From Monosporascus cannonballus (Eukaryota; Ascomycota; Sordariomycetes; Xylariales), in NCBI GenBank assembly GCA_004154925.1, contig QJNS01000032.1:124001-188000 (forward strand): a stretch of 64,000 nt of DNA, read 5' to 3'. The notes under the pieces were generated by a model. That model searched no databases, was not told the DNA's origin, and saw nothing but the letters and a program-made list of their open reading frames with translations. How positions within the stretch are numbered: the stretch's first letter is position 1; each line of letters starts with the position of its first letter. Shown piece by piece: positions 22,721 to 36,561 of this stretch. The position numbers and the translations under genes are program-made.

Positions 22721-25700
22721 ATTAAAAATTTTATTCGTTTAATTTAAGCCATATATCAATCAATTAATTATTATTAAAACAATATAAGTTATATATTAAT
22801 TATAACTATCGAAATACGCCAATAATAATAATAGCAACCATACTATTAACGTCCTCCGTTATTTATAAGCGACTTAAGAACTAGAATTATTTTAAAGGCG
22901 AATTTTAATTTAAAATATATATACTTAATAGTTAAAATTATATTGATTTTAATTAAAACTTTTAATAACTTATTAAACCTATAAAACTTGATATAATCTT
23001 TTATTTAAAAAAACGAATCTGTTATATAATACGAATTAATACCTTAAACGGTTTTTCGTCCATATTTATATTTTCAGATGAAATTACTGAAAACATTAAT
23101 GATACCAATTATTTAACAAATACCTTTAAAATAACGATTAAAAGTAAATAAGCTTATAATTAAGATTTTACGGTGTATATTTACAAAAATTAAAAATACG
23201 ATATTTTCCGTAAAAATGTTAACGACTGTACGAAAAAAGTTTTAAAATTAATATTTTTAACAATTAAAAAAATTAATATTCTTTCCACAAAAAAACTTAC
23301 GAAAATACTACGCCAACCTAGGCGAATCCGGTAAGGTATATAATAGCAAATTCCTGATTAATACTTAACGGAAATACCGCAAACGGTTAAAGTAAACTTT
23401 AAAATTAATAAGAAAATTAAACGAATAAATCGTAAAATAACAAAATATTATGGCTTAAAAATAATAGTATGATATTCCAGAAATAGAAATAACGACAATA
23501 TAGGTTAACAATTTATATATAGTATTAACCTTTATTATTAAAACATGGACGATTATTTTTTTAATAATAAAAAAACCCGAAATTAATAATAATATAATTA
23601 ATTACGACAAGTAATAATAATTTAATTAAATTATTAAATTATAACAAACTTATAAAAATTATTAAAATATATTAAAATAATACTTTTAACGTTTTATAAA
23701 ACACTTATAAACTTATTTAATTAAGACAATTTTTATATGGAAAATCTTAAAATATTAAAATTTAATCGTAAAGAAAAGTTTTAAGTCGTAAGCCGAAATA
23801 GGATAACTGTAAAAGTTTTTATATAGACCGAAACGGTAATAAGCGAAAATGTCGGAAATTAAACATATAAAATATTTATTATGAAACATATTTAATTAAT
23901 TACCATGTATTATTTAATTATTATTATGCATTCCTTAAAACACCTTTAAAAAGCTTCCGTTTTAACGATAAAATAATAATATATATCCGAAAACAAATTT
24001 CCGCCAATTAATTCTTAAAGGGAAAAATCGACCGTTTATCGAAAACTATAGAAAAACTTATTATATAAAAATTAAATTAATTCTTAAAAAGAATATAATA
24101 AAGATTAGTATATTTTTTAAATATTAATTAATATAACGCCATAAATACTTTATTTTACCGTTTAAAAACTTTAATTATTTTAAACTTAAAGTTTATAATA
24201 TATATTATTAATTCAATTAACAAATTTTTAATGTTTAAATTTATCGTACAAAATAACAGGATATACGTAAACAATAATTTCGTTCCGATTAAAAGATACG
24301 GAAAAGTTAATATAGTTTTTCGATACCTTAGCGGTATAAAAACGTTACGTGTATATAATATGGCTTATTACGAAAACTTCGTATATAACCTAATATCTTT
24401 TTAGCAGTTCTGAAAAACAAATTATTTATAAAATCACCGAAACACTAATTATTTTATTTAAAATAAATATAATTAAATAATTATTACGTTAACAGATAAA
24501 TTCAATTAATTCGTTATTAAAAAATGTTAATTTAATAATTATTTATATAATTTTAGTAATTTTTAAAAAATGTTAATTCGGAAATAATAAAATTATTACA
24601 AATTAATAACGGTATTATATAGCACCTAAATTTAAAATATTTCGGACCCAAAAAAATAACACAAGTACAATTCAACATAAAAACAATTCGTTTAAAAATG
24701 TTAATGAAATATTAAATATATAACAAAACGAAAATTAAAAGATTAATACATCACGAATTAAAACAAACAGCATCCCGATTAAAACAAAACATTGCTATTG
24801 ATTTGATAAATTTTAAAAAGAACCTTAAAAATATAAATATATTATATTTATTGCTGATAAATATTTAGGTTTTATTTAGCATATTTACCATATAAACAAA
24901 AAGTAAAATATATTAATTATAATATTTCAATATTTTTTAGGAATTTTAAAAAACCAAAATAAAGTTTTCCTATAGGTATTCAAATATAATAACCAAATCC
25001 TAAGAATTATTAATTTCGAAATATATTTTAATTGCTTTTTTTCAATATTAAGTTTAAATATTTAATATTATATACCCAAATTCAAAACAAAGGTGTAAAA
25101 CCTTTAAGAAATATTATTAAAGAAAAAAATGATTACGATACGAAATAACATTAAATTACCTTCTTTTTTAACCATATGTATTTTTAAACCGGTAATATAA
25201 ATATATAACCGTACCCTTAAATACGTATTTCTTTATCAAAATTTATATAAAACTTTTTATATTTATTGAAAAACCGTAATAAGATTATTTACGAATATAC
25301 GGCTATATAATCTGCGTTATAATTATTACCGCTATAAAAAAATAAAACTTTAAAAGTCAAATCTCAAACCCTAAATCGGTTATTTCGTCAGCTACCAATT
25401 TACGAATATTTACAAAATTTAAAACTTATTAATTAATAAAACTATAATTATTCGAAATATATAATTTAATAAAAAGGCCACTTTTTTAAATAAGATTAAA
25501 AATTTAAAAAATAACCTTTGGCATATTATAGAAAAAAGGTTATAAAAATTATCCTCATAAATAAAAATACTTAATTAAAATAATAACTATTTAATTTATA
25601 TATAAAAAAAATAAAAATCTAGGTAAAATAATTTAATTATTAATTAAACAAAAGAAATAATTCCAAAAACGTTCTAACGTAAAATACGTACGAAATAGGA

Positions 25701-27822
25701 AAAAATAAGCTTATTCGCAAAAAACTAATTATTTTTATATAATAATTATATTTGAATTATTTCCAGCTTTTAAACTATTACTGCTATTAACGTTTACTTT
25801 AATAACTATTACAATTATTATACCGACAGAAAAAATAAAAATAACGTTAAATTCTTTTTAGATTATTTAACTTAAAATAACGGTAAAAAACGAAAATACC
25901 CTACGAATTATAAACGTAAACTTTCCATATATTCTATATTAAGAAAATATTATCCGAAATAAATATAAAATATAGGAAACCATATTTAATATAAGGCGTT
26001 TAATTTTTTTTATAGGTACGTAAATAACCGGCCGATAAACTGCAAAAACGTAAAAAGGTTAATTATCTGATATGCATATTATGTTAATCGGAAAAATAGT
26101 AATACCTTAATATATAAAAAAGTATGTAGGTTATAAGACCGGATATATAAACGTAATTTACCGTTATTATTGCAAAGCTATAAAAAGCTAAGTATTTATC
26201 CGTTAAAAATATTCTGTAAAACCTAAAAAGCTTATTTATAAAATTATAAAAAAATACGATTTTAAAAAGCCACTAATTACTTTTTTATTAAACGAAAATA
26301 AGTTTTACTATATATATAAGAATACGTTTATAAATTTAATAAAAATAACTGGCTTTAAATATATAAATCCCGTTTTATTATACAAACCGATTAATAATTC
26401 ACAACCATTTATCATAATATATACGTAATTATTTTAGCTAAAAAACCATTCTAAGCTTTAATCATAATTATGGTTAAATTCGGTTTAAAACTCTAGTAAT
26501 ATAATATTATAAATATTTTAATAAATATTAATTTATTTTATAAAATATATATAAAAATACCTTTAAGATATCCGCTATATACCAAAGTTTTCCTAATTAG
26601 AAAAACAGTATATGGATTAAGGGAATTATTTTTGTTATAGCAGAAAAGTTTTAATAAAATATTTAAAAATTAAGATTTAATGTTATTTCTATTGAACCTT
26701 ATTATGTTATTCGTTAAAAATATTTATCTGCTTTTTATAAACGTTATTATTATAGCATATTGCAAAAGGGATCAAGATTTCGCTAATTAATTAATTTAAT
26801 AAATATAAAAACAGTATATTCTAATAAAGGACAAAAGCTTATAATGGTTTTTCGGTATTAAAGTAATTAAAAATAAATTTGATACCAAAAATCTGGTTAT
26901 TGTAATGCGATTTCAGATATAAGTTAATTAATTTAATATTTAAAAAAAGTTTAAATAGTTTTTGAAAATTATCTATAATTAATATTAAAGTATTGCCGAC
27001 TCCTAATTTAACCTATTTAAATTTTATTAAGAAATATTTAAAAAATAGATTTTATTCTTTCGGTAAAAATTAATATATAACTCGATAGATTTTTTAATGT
27101 GCTAATTTAGTTAATTTAATTTGAACTTCAGCAACATATATTATAATAGTACCAATAAAAATATATTATATTTAATCGTAATGAATGCGTTAACGTTATA
27201 ATTCAGGAAAAACATATTTATTAAATATTTAAAACAATATTTTTTTAAGTAAATAATACAATTACGAAAAAAACTTTTAAACTTACGTCATAAAATTATT
27301 TCAAAACATAATACGATAACCGACGAATAAATAAAACATAATAATTACTTTTATAATAAAAAGAATTTATTAAATTTTCAATAAATTAAAAAACTAAGAA
27401 TTAATTAATCATAAAAGTTTTAAATATAAAGTACAATAATTAATAAATTATAAAATTTATGAACGCCAATATTATATTATTAATAATGAAATTATAGCAT
27501 ATAAATATAACTAATTATTAATTACTATAAACCGGAAAAAGGAACTTAATTAAAATGGATTATACGCTTACGGGCAATATATTAACTGACAGTTTAACGA
27601 AAGCCTTATTACGCAAACCTTTTAAATATTTTAAAAAATAACTAAAATTAATAAATATTACGCAAATTTTCGATTAATGAAAAAACGCCTTAAGAAACAT
27701 TTCTTTTTAAAAAATTAACTAATTAAAAAGATTTAATTGCCGGAAAAAAAATAAAATAAAAAAGTATAACTTTAGACGTTATAATAATTAATACTTTAAA
27801 TGCTTTAAAGTATTAAGGGGTA
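22721..27822 (+). pseudogene. Copia C1: gag-pol relic
   Basis: Order on the plus strand is gag, protease, integrase, RT, RNase H, with RIP-type stops throughout. RT is recognised near 26730-26790, where IIIAYCKRDQDFANQLI matches the copia YVDDIIIAY...KDQD region; the two active-site Asp positions are mutated. The RNase H end is clear at about 27573-27640: LTGNILTDSLTKALLRKPF, matching the copia signature DGLTKAL. The family encodes one polyprotein for particle formation, copying and integration. No functional product is possible. Confidence 0.78.
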
Positions 27823-27983
27823 TGTCAGCTAGCAGGGGGTGCTTTAGCACCCCATATATAGAAGATTCTCTTTGGTCGAAACATATATGTTCTGCAACTA
27901 GATCACTTTAAAGTGCAGTGCGCGTTCTAGAGCACCTACAATTAGTTATCAACATACACAACTGATGTCCCTTATATCTGACA
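27823..27983 (+). repeat. 3' LTR of C1
   Basis: 161 bp, TGTCAGCTAGC...ATATCTGACA, less RIP-damaged than the 5' LTR. Confidence 0.9.
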
Positions 27984-29040
27984 ACTTAAGTTAAATCTAA
28001 TTGTGTAAATATATTAATTAAAAATTGTTATACCGCCAAACGCCTTTAGATTTCGAAAATATTATGTGCGCGAACGCGAACGTACGCATTATGCTACTTA
28101 ATATATTATTCCGAAAAGGGCAAATATCCCACGCCAACGATATTCAAGGCGGCGATATACTTAATCCGTACCCTATTTGCGGTATTTTGGTGTATGGGGG
28201 CAATTTTCTCCTTTAGCAGCCGGAGGATCCGTTAAATCGAAAGCTTATCGTCTGGATAAAAATAGTTTAGCTCCCGTAAATAAAAAAAAGGAACTCCCCG
28301 TCGACGGTGGCATTAATCCAGTTCCACAACGAGGTATAACGGAAAGACAATACGGCCCATTCCTTTATAGCTAACTCTCTGCGATCATCCTATCCGGCAG
28401 TTACCCCCAAAAATTCTGTAAGTACGTTTTTCTCAGAACTTTCCGTAAAAACCGTTACCGCCAAATACAATACATCTTAAACGTTAGGATTAACGTATTA
28501 CTATATACCGCGGAAACGAACGTGGTATCGGAATTACGTAAACTTATCAGGCCAGGTCTCCCGGTTGGAAAGCTTCTTTCTAATGACAGGAATTACGGCG
28601 GTATTAGCTGGATCGATCGACATGATTAACGGGATTAGCAAAATGGGGGTCGAAGAAAGGGATTAATTAAAGCGGAAAAACGAAAATCGCAAAAAAAGTG
28701 GACGAACTAGGGTGAGGGATAAATCGCCCATCGAAAATTACCCACGGCCCACGGGTACCCGCGAGTAATGCCAAGGACCCATTAAGTACTCATAACTACC
28801 TATTAACAAAATACGTAAATCGCAGACCTATTAAAGAAAGAAAGAAATAATTTCAAATAATTATTACGTTATAAAAATAATACATATTACATTTAGGCGA
28901 GATAAATAATACCGTAAATTCAATGTTTTCCTCACAATAGTTTAAATTAAAATAAAATAATTATTATAAATAATACATTAAATTTATTATAATTAGTTAC
29001 TCCCATGAACCTAACCTAAGGGCGTAAAAAAGGGAAAATT

Positions 29041-32000
29041 ATTTATATTACGGTGAACAAATTGATGTCATAGCTGCTTTTAATTTAAATTATTTCTGGC
29101 TTTCTTTTTACAAAACATATCTACGTATAAAAACCTTACGTTCGCGTTATCGAATACGGTAGAAATAAATTTAATTCAGGCGCAGCTAATAACGCCAAAC
29201 CTTTTTTAAAAGCCTTATTTAATAACGTTTTCAAAACGTTTTTTTCGCCTTTAATTAATGCGTTAATTTAAAAATCCGATTAATTCTTATTATTTTTAAA
29301 AATTTAAAACTATTTCTGCTTAAGTCCCTTAATATAATTAAGACTTTATCTTATAATTTCCCGTACTATACCTATAATAAAAAAGGGTTCGAACGTTAAA
29401 GGCGAACCTTAGGAATAAGGCCGCGAAATTTCGTATCAAAATAACGTATAAAATGATTTTTTTAGCCTTATTACGCCAGGTTATAAAGACGGTAACCTTT
29501 GATAATAAAGTATTATATAATCATAGAAAAACCGGATATCCGCTTATACGCGTTTTAATATATAATGAAATTATTTTAAGATTATTTTAAAATAATTATT
29601 TAATATACCTATTTATAACGTTAAGCTTTAACGCAGCTAAACGGATAATTTTTTGTTTCCAATTTCAAATTTGCCTGAGTCGAAGATCGCAATAACGTTT
29701 TATAAGGATTATTTTCTTTTTCTATAATATTAAACGAAGATATTTTTTTTCAAATACAAATATCGTAAATTTCATAACGCGTTAAATAATATAGCAAAAG
29801 GCCTTCTTTATAAATAAAAGGTATTTTAGGTAATTATTAAAAACTATATCTAAGGTTGAAATATTTTTGCAGGCCAAACTTTAAAATTTGTAAAAACGTT
29901 CGAAAGTTATTTTTATACTAATATAAGTTAAAGGACAAATCATTTACAATATTATTTTGTTGTAATCGCCAAACATTAACTAACTTGAAATTATATTAAA
30001 GAAAACTTTAAAATAAAATAATTAAAAACCTATCGCGATTTAAAAAACGAAATACGAAAAAAACTTCCTTCACATTTTTAACCTTAATATTAATGTTAAA
30101 ATCGTTTCGATTTGTAACAGTATTATTTGACGAAAGTAATTAAAATATCAGACGAACTTACGTTAAAAAATCAGTATTTCTATTAATAATAAATTTAGTA
30201 ATTTTAATGTAACGTGCATATAAAAATTTGTTAAAATCTTTTATACGAATATTTAATAAAATATTTCTGCCCTAAGCAGGTAATAACCATTAATACTATT
30301 AAAGAAATAATTAAAAAATAATTAATGTAAACGTTTACCTGTCGAACCTTTATACGAAGTTTTTTAACTTAAGGTATAATAGAATTTTTCGGTTTTAAGG
30401 TAATAAATCATTAAAAAAATTAAAGATAAATTTATAATAAACATCCCTAATAATATTACCGAGAAAATAAAATATTTTCGTTATTTTATTATTAATATTA
30501 ATATATATTTTATGGTTTTGATCTGGTACTACAAATATATTTTTAAGTTCGGTTTATCTTATTATAACCTATTTAAGGTATCGTTATTTTACCCGGTTAC
30601 TGATAATTAATAAAATAATATTAATTAGGAAATATTAACTTTTTATTTAATAATTATGCTTTATACAGTTTTTTGCTCGGAAATTACATATAAATTTAAA
30701 CGTTTTTAATTATCTCAATTACGTTTAATTTGTTACCTTAGATTATAACGAATATTTTCGATATTATTTCGTTTTGCCAAAATATTAGTTTTTTGCGTCG
30801 GAACCTTTTGGATATACGGATTTTGAGATAATAATTCGTCGGATTTCCGACGCTTAAATAAAAAGCGCATTACGGAACGGAAAACCAAAAATTCTAAATA
30901 TAATTATTTTAGGATTATTTCAGAAATCAGGTAACGGTAATCAAAAATAACGTATTATAATAAGATAAGACAAATGAATTTAATTAAGATAGAAATAAAA
31001 AATTAATTAAATAAAAGGAATAAACAGGTTTTTAATAAGTATAAAGGTTTAATTAGATAGAAATTTATGTAAGATACGAGGCACTTAATGATTTATCGAT
31101 AAGTAATTTTGTACTTCTAAAAGTTAACATGAGATTTGTCAAATTAAATAATATTAATTACTTTTAAACGCCTATTTAAATAAATATTCAGAATAAATAA
31201 TAAACAGTTAATTAAAATAATCCATAAAATATATATTATTTTTCTGACTTCTTCAAAACTTTAATAACCAGCTTGGAAATAAATATATTCTATTGAAAAC
31301 AATTTTCTCGAACAATATATATATCTCTTGTCGAAAGCCTTATTCGCTTATTGTAAACAACACAAAATTTATTACTTTGAAATCAAAAGACTAAAAAGCT
31401 TTTTGCGGCTTTTTGCAATATTTCGAAAACAAATACTTTTATCCGTATAAATTAAAATAATATATTTACGAATATTTCGCGAACGATGCGTTATAATAAT
31501 GCTTCTCCGAAAGTCGAGCAGGTATTTTTTTAGTATTTCCGAATTTGACGGAATATATTTATTGAAAAATATTAATAGTAAAATAATTATAAATTAATCC
31601 GGGCTGAATACTTATTACCAGGTTTCCGTTTATAGCGCTAAACCTTACGCGTAAATACTTTTGACTAAAGATTTATCGGTTTATTTAACGTTTTTTGGCG
31701 GATTTAGAAGTAAAGCTAGTTAATAGTACTGGCTTATTTTGCATTATGCGTCAAATAGGCATATATCCAGTAAATCGAAATAACGGGGGAAAATCCCGAA
31801 TAAAATTATTAGAATTTTGATTAAATTCGTTTTTGGTGTTATCAGTTCGTAAAGGATTTTAAGCATTATTTAAAATGGGTAATTTTCCAATTATAATATT
31901 GCCGTAATATGAAGCTCAAATTGGGGTAAATAAAACAAATACCTTTAATATAAGGATTTAATAAAAAATACGCAACGTTTAAATAACTTAATACATAATT

Positions 32001-32400
32001 TTGAGACCTTTCATCGCTAATTATTTACGTGATTTCGATTACTTCTTTTTCTATATTCGCTAATTGTTCGTTTATTATTAAAAAGGTTTATTATAGCTTT
32101 AATCGAATTTATTGCAATGCCGAAATAATATCGTAAATTTTCGAAAATTGTGGTTTTGGCAATAATAATTTGCATAATAATAAACCGTTACAAAATATTT
32201 GTCCCAAAAAATAACCTTAATTAAAATAATAATTTAAAAGATTTTATTATCGATAATCAAAATAATAAGAAAATACTTAACGAAATTTATTTGCTAAAAG
32301 ATAACGGTAAAAATTACTAAAAGCAAAGGCCGATTAAATTAAATTCGAATCAAAAATAAGATATCCGAAAGCCAAATTTGGAATTTAGTTATTTACAATT
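29041..32400 (+). other. RIP-degraded left half of X, function unknown
   Basis: About 3.4 kb inside the left TIR region of X. It is AT-rich with stops in all frames and I could not recognise any domain on either strand. It may hold a second cargo gene, transposase 5' exons or non-coding DNA. Confidence 0.3.
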
Positions 32401-35400
32401 TAATTAACAACTACCGAACGAACAATAACCTAATTTACCGAGCTTATCTAGCTAAAAAAAACCGCTTTATTACGCTAGATTATTCGAGTCGATCCTAATC
32501 CCAGATACGATAAAGGGCCGATTTTCTTATTGTTAATCGGGAATATTACGAATATCACGAGCATTAATACGAGGATTAAGTGGTTTAATTCCACCAGCAA
32601 TTATAGTTTTAAAAGAATATTAAGAACAAAAATAACAAAAACTTATTAAACGAAATTATAGGCATATTTAATACAACAAACCGTAATTCGAAATATTAAA
32701 AGAACTTTATATAAGTTTGTTAACCGATAACTAGGCAACCTCAAATCAAGTATCGGCGATATAGGTATTACTTTATACATCTCACCTTTCTCAAAAAAAA
32801 AGTAAATCCCATAAAAAAAGCTTACGAAATAATATATGCCGTAAAGAATGGATGAAACAGGCTTAATCGCTAATAATAAGGTCCGTAATATAATTATGAT
32901 ACATATATAATTTGAAATAATCCCAAAATAATTAACATATAACTGTTTAATAACAAGTCTTCATTAGATTCTATTTATTTTTAACTCCCGCCCTTTTTTT
33001 AAAGGCAATAATATTGAAATAATCCTTATTTATTATAATTAGAACCCAGCATTATTTAAAATACTTAATTTGAATTAGATTTTTTGATTAATTATTTCGT
33101 ATTTCAACATTCACTTATTAGGGATTTCAAATGAACATTTCCGAACCATCATATCATTTTACGATAACGGCTTTATACCACCAGTAATTAAAACATACAT
33201 AAAGCATATACGGATATATATTAACGCGGTTATTAAACATGGACTTACGGATATCTCCTTAAAGTTTTATATATGAATTAATTACAACGTTTAAATTACG
33301 CCTTATTTAACATTTTCGTTTTAAAAAATTATTATTTATTAAATTAATCGGAAATAAATAAGATATTATCTCCTAATTAATATTTAACTTTATAATATGA
33401 AATCAAATAAATATAATAGGAATAAATTATTACGTCGGTTAAAAAAGATCAGAATATTCAACCGATTTTACGTTCTTACTGCGGATAATAGCCCTGGTAT
33501 TAGATAACTAACTATGTTAAAATAGCTTTATCGAAAATTGGGCGACAAATTCCAATAAGCAAACGAAATTCGGCATTATGTATATACGTCGTATACTTTA
33601 TAAAGAGCATTTAATAACTCTTTTAAGGCTTATAACACAAGACCACCGAATAAATCTAAAAGAATTTTAAGCAAATAAAGCAAAACATTTAAAAATTTGC
33701 CGAAATAAAGTAAAAACTTTATCAACGCGAAAAAGAAATATATAATTATATTAGTACATATCTTTTAAAAGAATCATAAAATAATTATTTAAATTTTTAA
33801 TTACGCGTATTTATTATCTAGATTTACTTCGGTTCTAGTAAAAAAACGTTTTCATAAATTTAATAAGATATAATTATAAATAAGATTTTGGATTACAAAA
33901 ACGTATTTCAAATAATCCGTAATGTTTAAATCCGTTAAAATTCGGTTACTCTTTTTTATTACGTACTATAAAAATATACCCCACAATTCGGAAATTTGTA
34001 TAAGAATATTTACCATTAAAAAAAGCGGTTTATGTATTACCTTTTAATAATACCAGATTTATTCGTTATTTAGTTAATATTTTGAAATACTTTATATAAA
34101 TAACGAATAAATTTGATTTTTCTTTCAGAAAAACCATATTTTCTATATAGTTGGCGGGTACAAAATTATGTTTAAGTATTTACGTAAATACGAAAAACAT
34201 ACTATTAAAATTTATTAAAATTATTATCCGGATAAAAAACTCAAAAGATAAAAAAATGGAAAATGAGAAAAAAATTAATAAATATTAGGTTTATTAACTA
34301 ACCATAAATATGGTTAAAACTATTATAAAAAAGTACTAAATTAATAATTGTAAATTTTTTTTAAATATACTAATAGCCTATTTACTAATAATCGGCTATA
34401 AATTTATTTTTCCGTTTTGATTTACGTACTATTAAGTAATACCAGTATCAAATTCCGTAATTACTTTAACAATTCATAAATATATTTCTAAATAAAATTA
34501 TTTAATAATATAATTTACAGGGAAAAAGTTAAATGCTGTAAGCAAACGTACAAAGAATGTTACGAAAAGTATGACAAACGGAATATATAATATATTATAC
34601 GTACTTTTATTTCGAATTCCGGAAACCTTACCGAGATTTTCTTATTATGTTTAAATCTTGAAGAAGGAGTTCGATATATCGTATTAGCGATAATCTATAA
34701 AAGGATATTATTAAAAAATATTTCTAAAACAAACATAAGTAATTTAATTAGAATTTCGAAAAATATTTCTTAATTATATTATTGAGGTGTTTATTTTAAC
34801 GGAACCGTCTTGATATTATAATAACAGATCAATAATCTATTCCCCGGTCTTGTTTACTTTATACGGGATTTATTATGTATCTAATATTCCTCCGGATTAA
34901 TAAAACGTATTTGAAATTTTGTTCGGTTAAAATATTATTTTCAATGTTAATTACTATTACCGTAATAATTTAAATTAATTTTCATTATCTTATTTTATAT
35001 CCGAACTACAAAACCTGGTTTATATTATAATATTATATATGATAATTATGAATTCGTTTATGCTCAAAAATAATTCGGAAAACGTAATGAAAATATACAA
35101 AAAATATTTTAAATTGCGTTTATCGAAAACTTAAGAAGAAAACTTCCACATCAACATAATCTATTATTAGATAAATTTTACAAAATATTAACTAACCATT
35201 TAAAAAATCCGGATAAAACCGAAAATAACGAAAACGAAAATTAGGTATTCCGAAACTTTCTATACACTAATTGGATTATTGGGATAAGCGGATATCAACA
35301 TAAAAAAGCGGCGTTTAAAAATTAATTTCGCAAAGAAAAGGCTTATTAATACCAGAAATAAGGGCGTTATTAAAAAATAAGTAAAGAGGATTTCGAAAAA

Positions 35401-35500
35401 TTAAATTTTAGCGTTTATTTAAACCGCGCCGTTTTCCCGAGATTATTTAGGATTATTATTATAATCATAGCAAACCAGGTTCGTAATCACTAAATTAGGG
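32401..35500 (+). pseudogene. hAT transposase relic
   Basis: The plus frame 33121-33840 carries a set of hAT-like motifs in order. FRTIISFYDNGFIPP (family FRxLL..FNP.xxxLLP) is followed by KTYIKHI. Near 33253, ISLKFYIWINYN matches the DDE strand ISFDLWTSPN, with W as TGA. FYVLTADNSPG at 33466-33498 matches the second catalytic Asp motif FVLDNASNND. After about 33560 the best match shifts frame: CIYVVYFIKSI resembles RCxGHVxNLIxKA and KEIYNYISTYL resembles GKLHNIVTYIR. The C-terminal dimerisation segment was not found clearly, and the start and end are estimates. Fragments upstream in the same frame (32340-33060) are also comparatively poor in stops. Confidence 0.55.
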
Positions 35501-36354
35501 CAATAAATAACACCATTTATATATTCAAAATTCTTAAAGGCGGATTAAATTTAATATTTGTCTATTTTTCTATTATTTACTTTTGTTACATAATACATAA
35601 AGTTTTACTGTAAAAAAATTTGTTTATATATATTAAAGTTAAAAAAATAATCGTAAAATAATAATGTTATATGTAGTATTTTTATTCGAATAAAAAATAA
35701 TGCTTTTTAAAATAAAGTATTGCAGTAAACTTAGGAAATTTTTTTAACTGCCCACATTACTTTATATACCTTAATTTTCGAAAAAAGTTCGCTTATATTT
35801 GTACCTAATTAACAGTTTGCCAAACACTTGTTTATTATTATACAGCTAATGTAATTAATAATCTTACGCTGTTATAGTAACAATTTTAACTACAAAAATA
35901 AGGTGTTATTAAAATAATTATGAAATAATTATTTGTTAATAATTTCATAATTACAATAATGGCTAAAATACCGCGAATTAAATAAACGGCTCGCCAATTA
36001 ATTTTCGAATTAAAAATATTACCTGGCCCTAGAAAAAGAATTTCTCTCGCTATAAAATAAGCCGTTCGTAAGAAAATAATGCTTAACGGCCCGATTGAGA
36101 AAATAATGCCTAAGACCTCGGCCTTTTTTAAAAGGCGAAAAAAAACGCGTTTTGTCTAGCAATAAGTTTTTTTTAAAAAATGCAATAATTCTAAAATATT
36201 ATTAAGATATATTACCGCCGTTTTGCGGAAGGCCCGACGATATCAAACAATTACTGAGCTACTGCTTAAAAAAGTGCTTTTCTAACGTTTAGTAAAGGAA
36301 ATTTCGTAATAGTTCAAAAGCTAATTAGGATTCCAAATTTTTGCTATAGGCGCT

Positions 36355-36561
36355 TATGAAAATACAGCCCCTATAAGGTTGAGGCTAGTAGCCGACCAGC
36401 TACCGATCAGCCACCGACCTATTTACTAATATAAATCCATTATCTGGCAGATAGGAGGAAACGGCAGATGGAAATAATTTAATAGATTTACTTCTTGGAA
36501 TCTGTTTTACGACTAGTCGGAAATTATCTTATTCCAGTTTATAATTATCTATGATTTTATA
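36355..36561 (+). repeat. 5' LTR of F
   Basis: 207 bp, TATGAAAATACAGCCC...GATTTTATA, a RIP form of a TG...CA LTR. Confidence 0.85.

Larger units (their letters stand above)
22560..27983 (+). mobile_element. Ty1/copia element C1, complete
   Basis: 5,424 bp with 161-bp LTRs (22560-22720 and 27823-27983), perfect TSD ACTTA (22555-22559 and 27984-27988) and polypurine ATTAAGGGGTA just before the 3' LTR. Plus orientation. It is inserted in the gag frame of R. C2 at 58777 is a second copy of the family and S is a solo LTR of it. Confidence 0.93.
5330..28623 (-). pseudogene. Copia-type gag of element R, split by C1, S and A
   Basis: An ATG at 28623-28621 starts a frame that begins MSIDPANTAVIPVIRK and continues through RETWPDKF...QFRYHVRFRG and KEWAVLSFRYTSLWNWI. 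This is the layout of Ty1/copia Gag: a short leader, the WP...F motif, then a helical capsid core. The frame runs to 27989, resumes at 22559-22292 after C1 is removed, and resumes again at 5424 after S and A are removed, reaching about 5330. Internal stops are nearly all TAA/TAG at glutamine positions. Reading through two independent TSD-defined insertions supports both the frame and the nesting. Known role: Gag forms the cytoplasmic particle. No protease, integrase or RT follows within R. Confidence 0.7.

Noticed and set aside
28700..28725. TAGGGTGAGGG as a possible telomere-like repeat
   Set aside because: Single occurrence, mirrored at 58029-58041 with an 8-bp TSD; it is a hAT terminal inverted repeat.
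29041..36354. One giant polyprotein of over 2,000 codons ending in the H3 domain
   Set aside because: The frame looks continuous only if every TAA/TAG is read as glutamine, which can be done to any AT-rich frame. Only the hAT and H3 segments have independent motif support.
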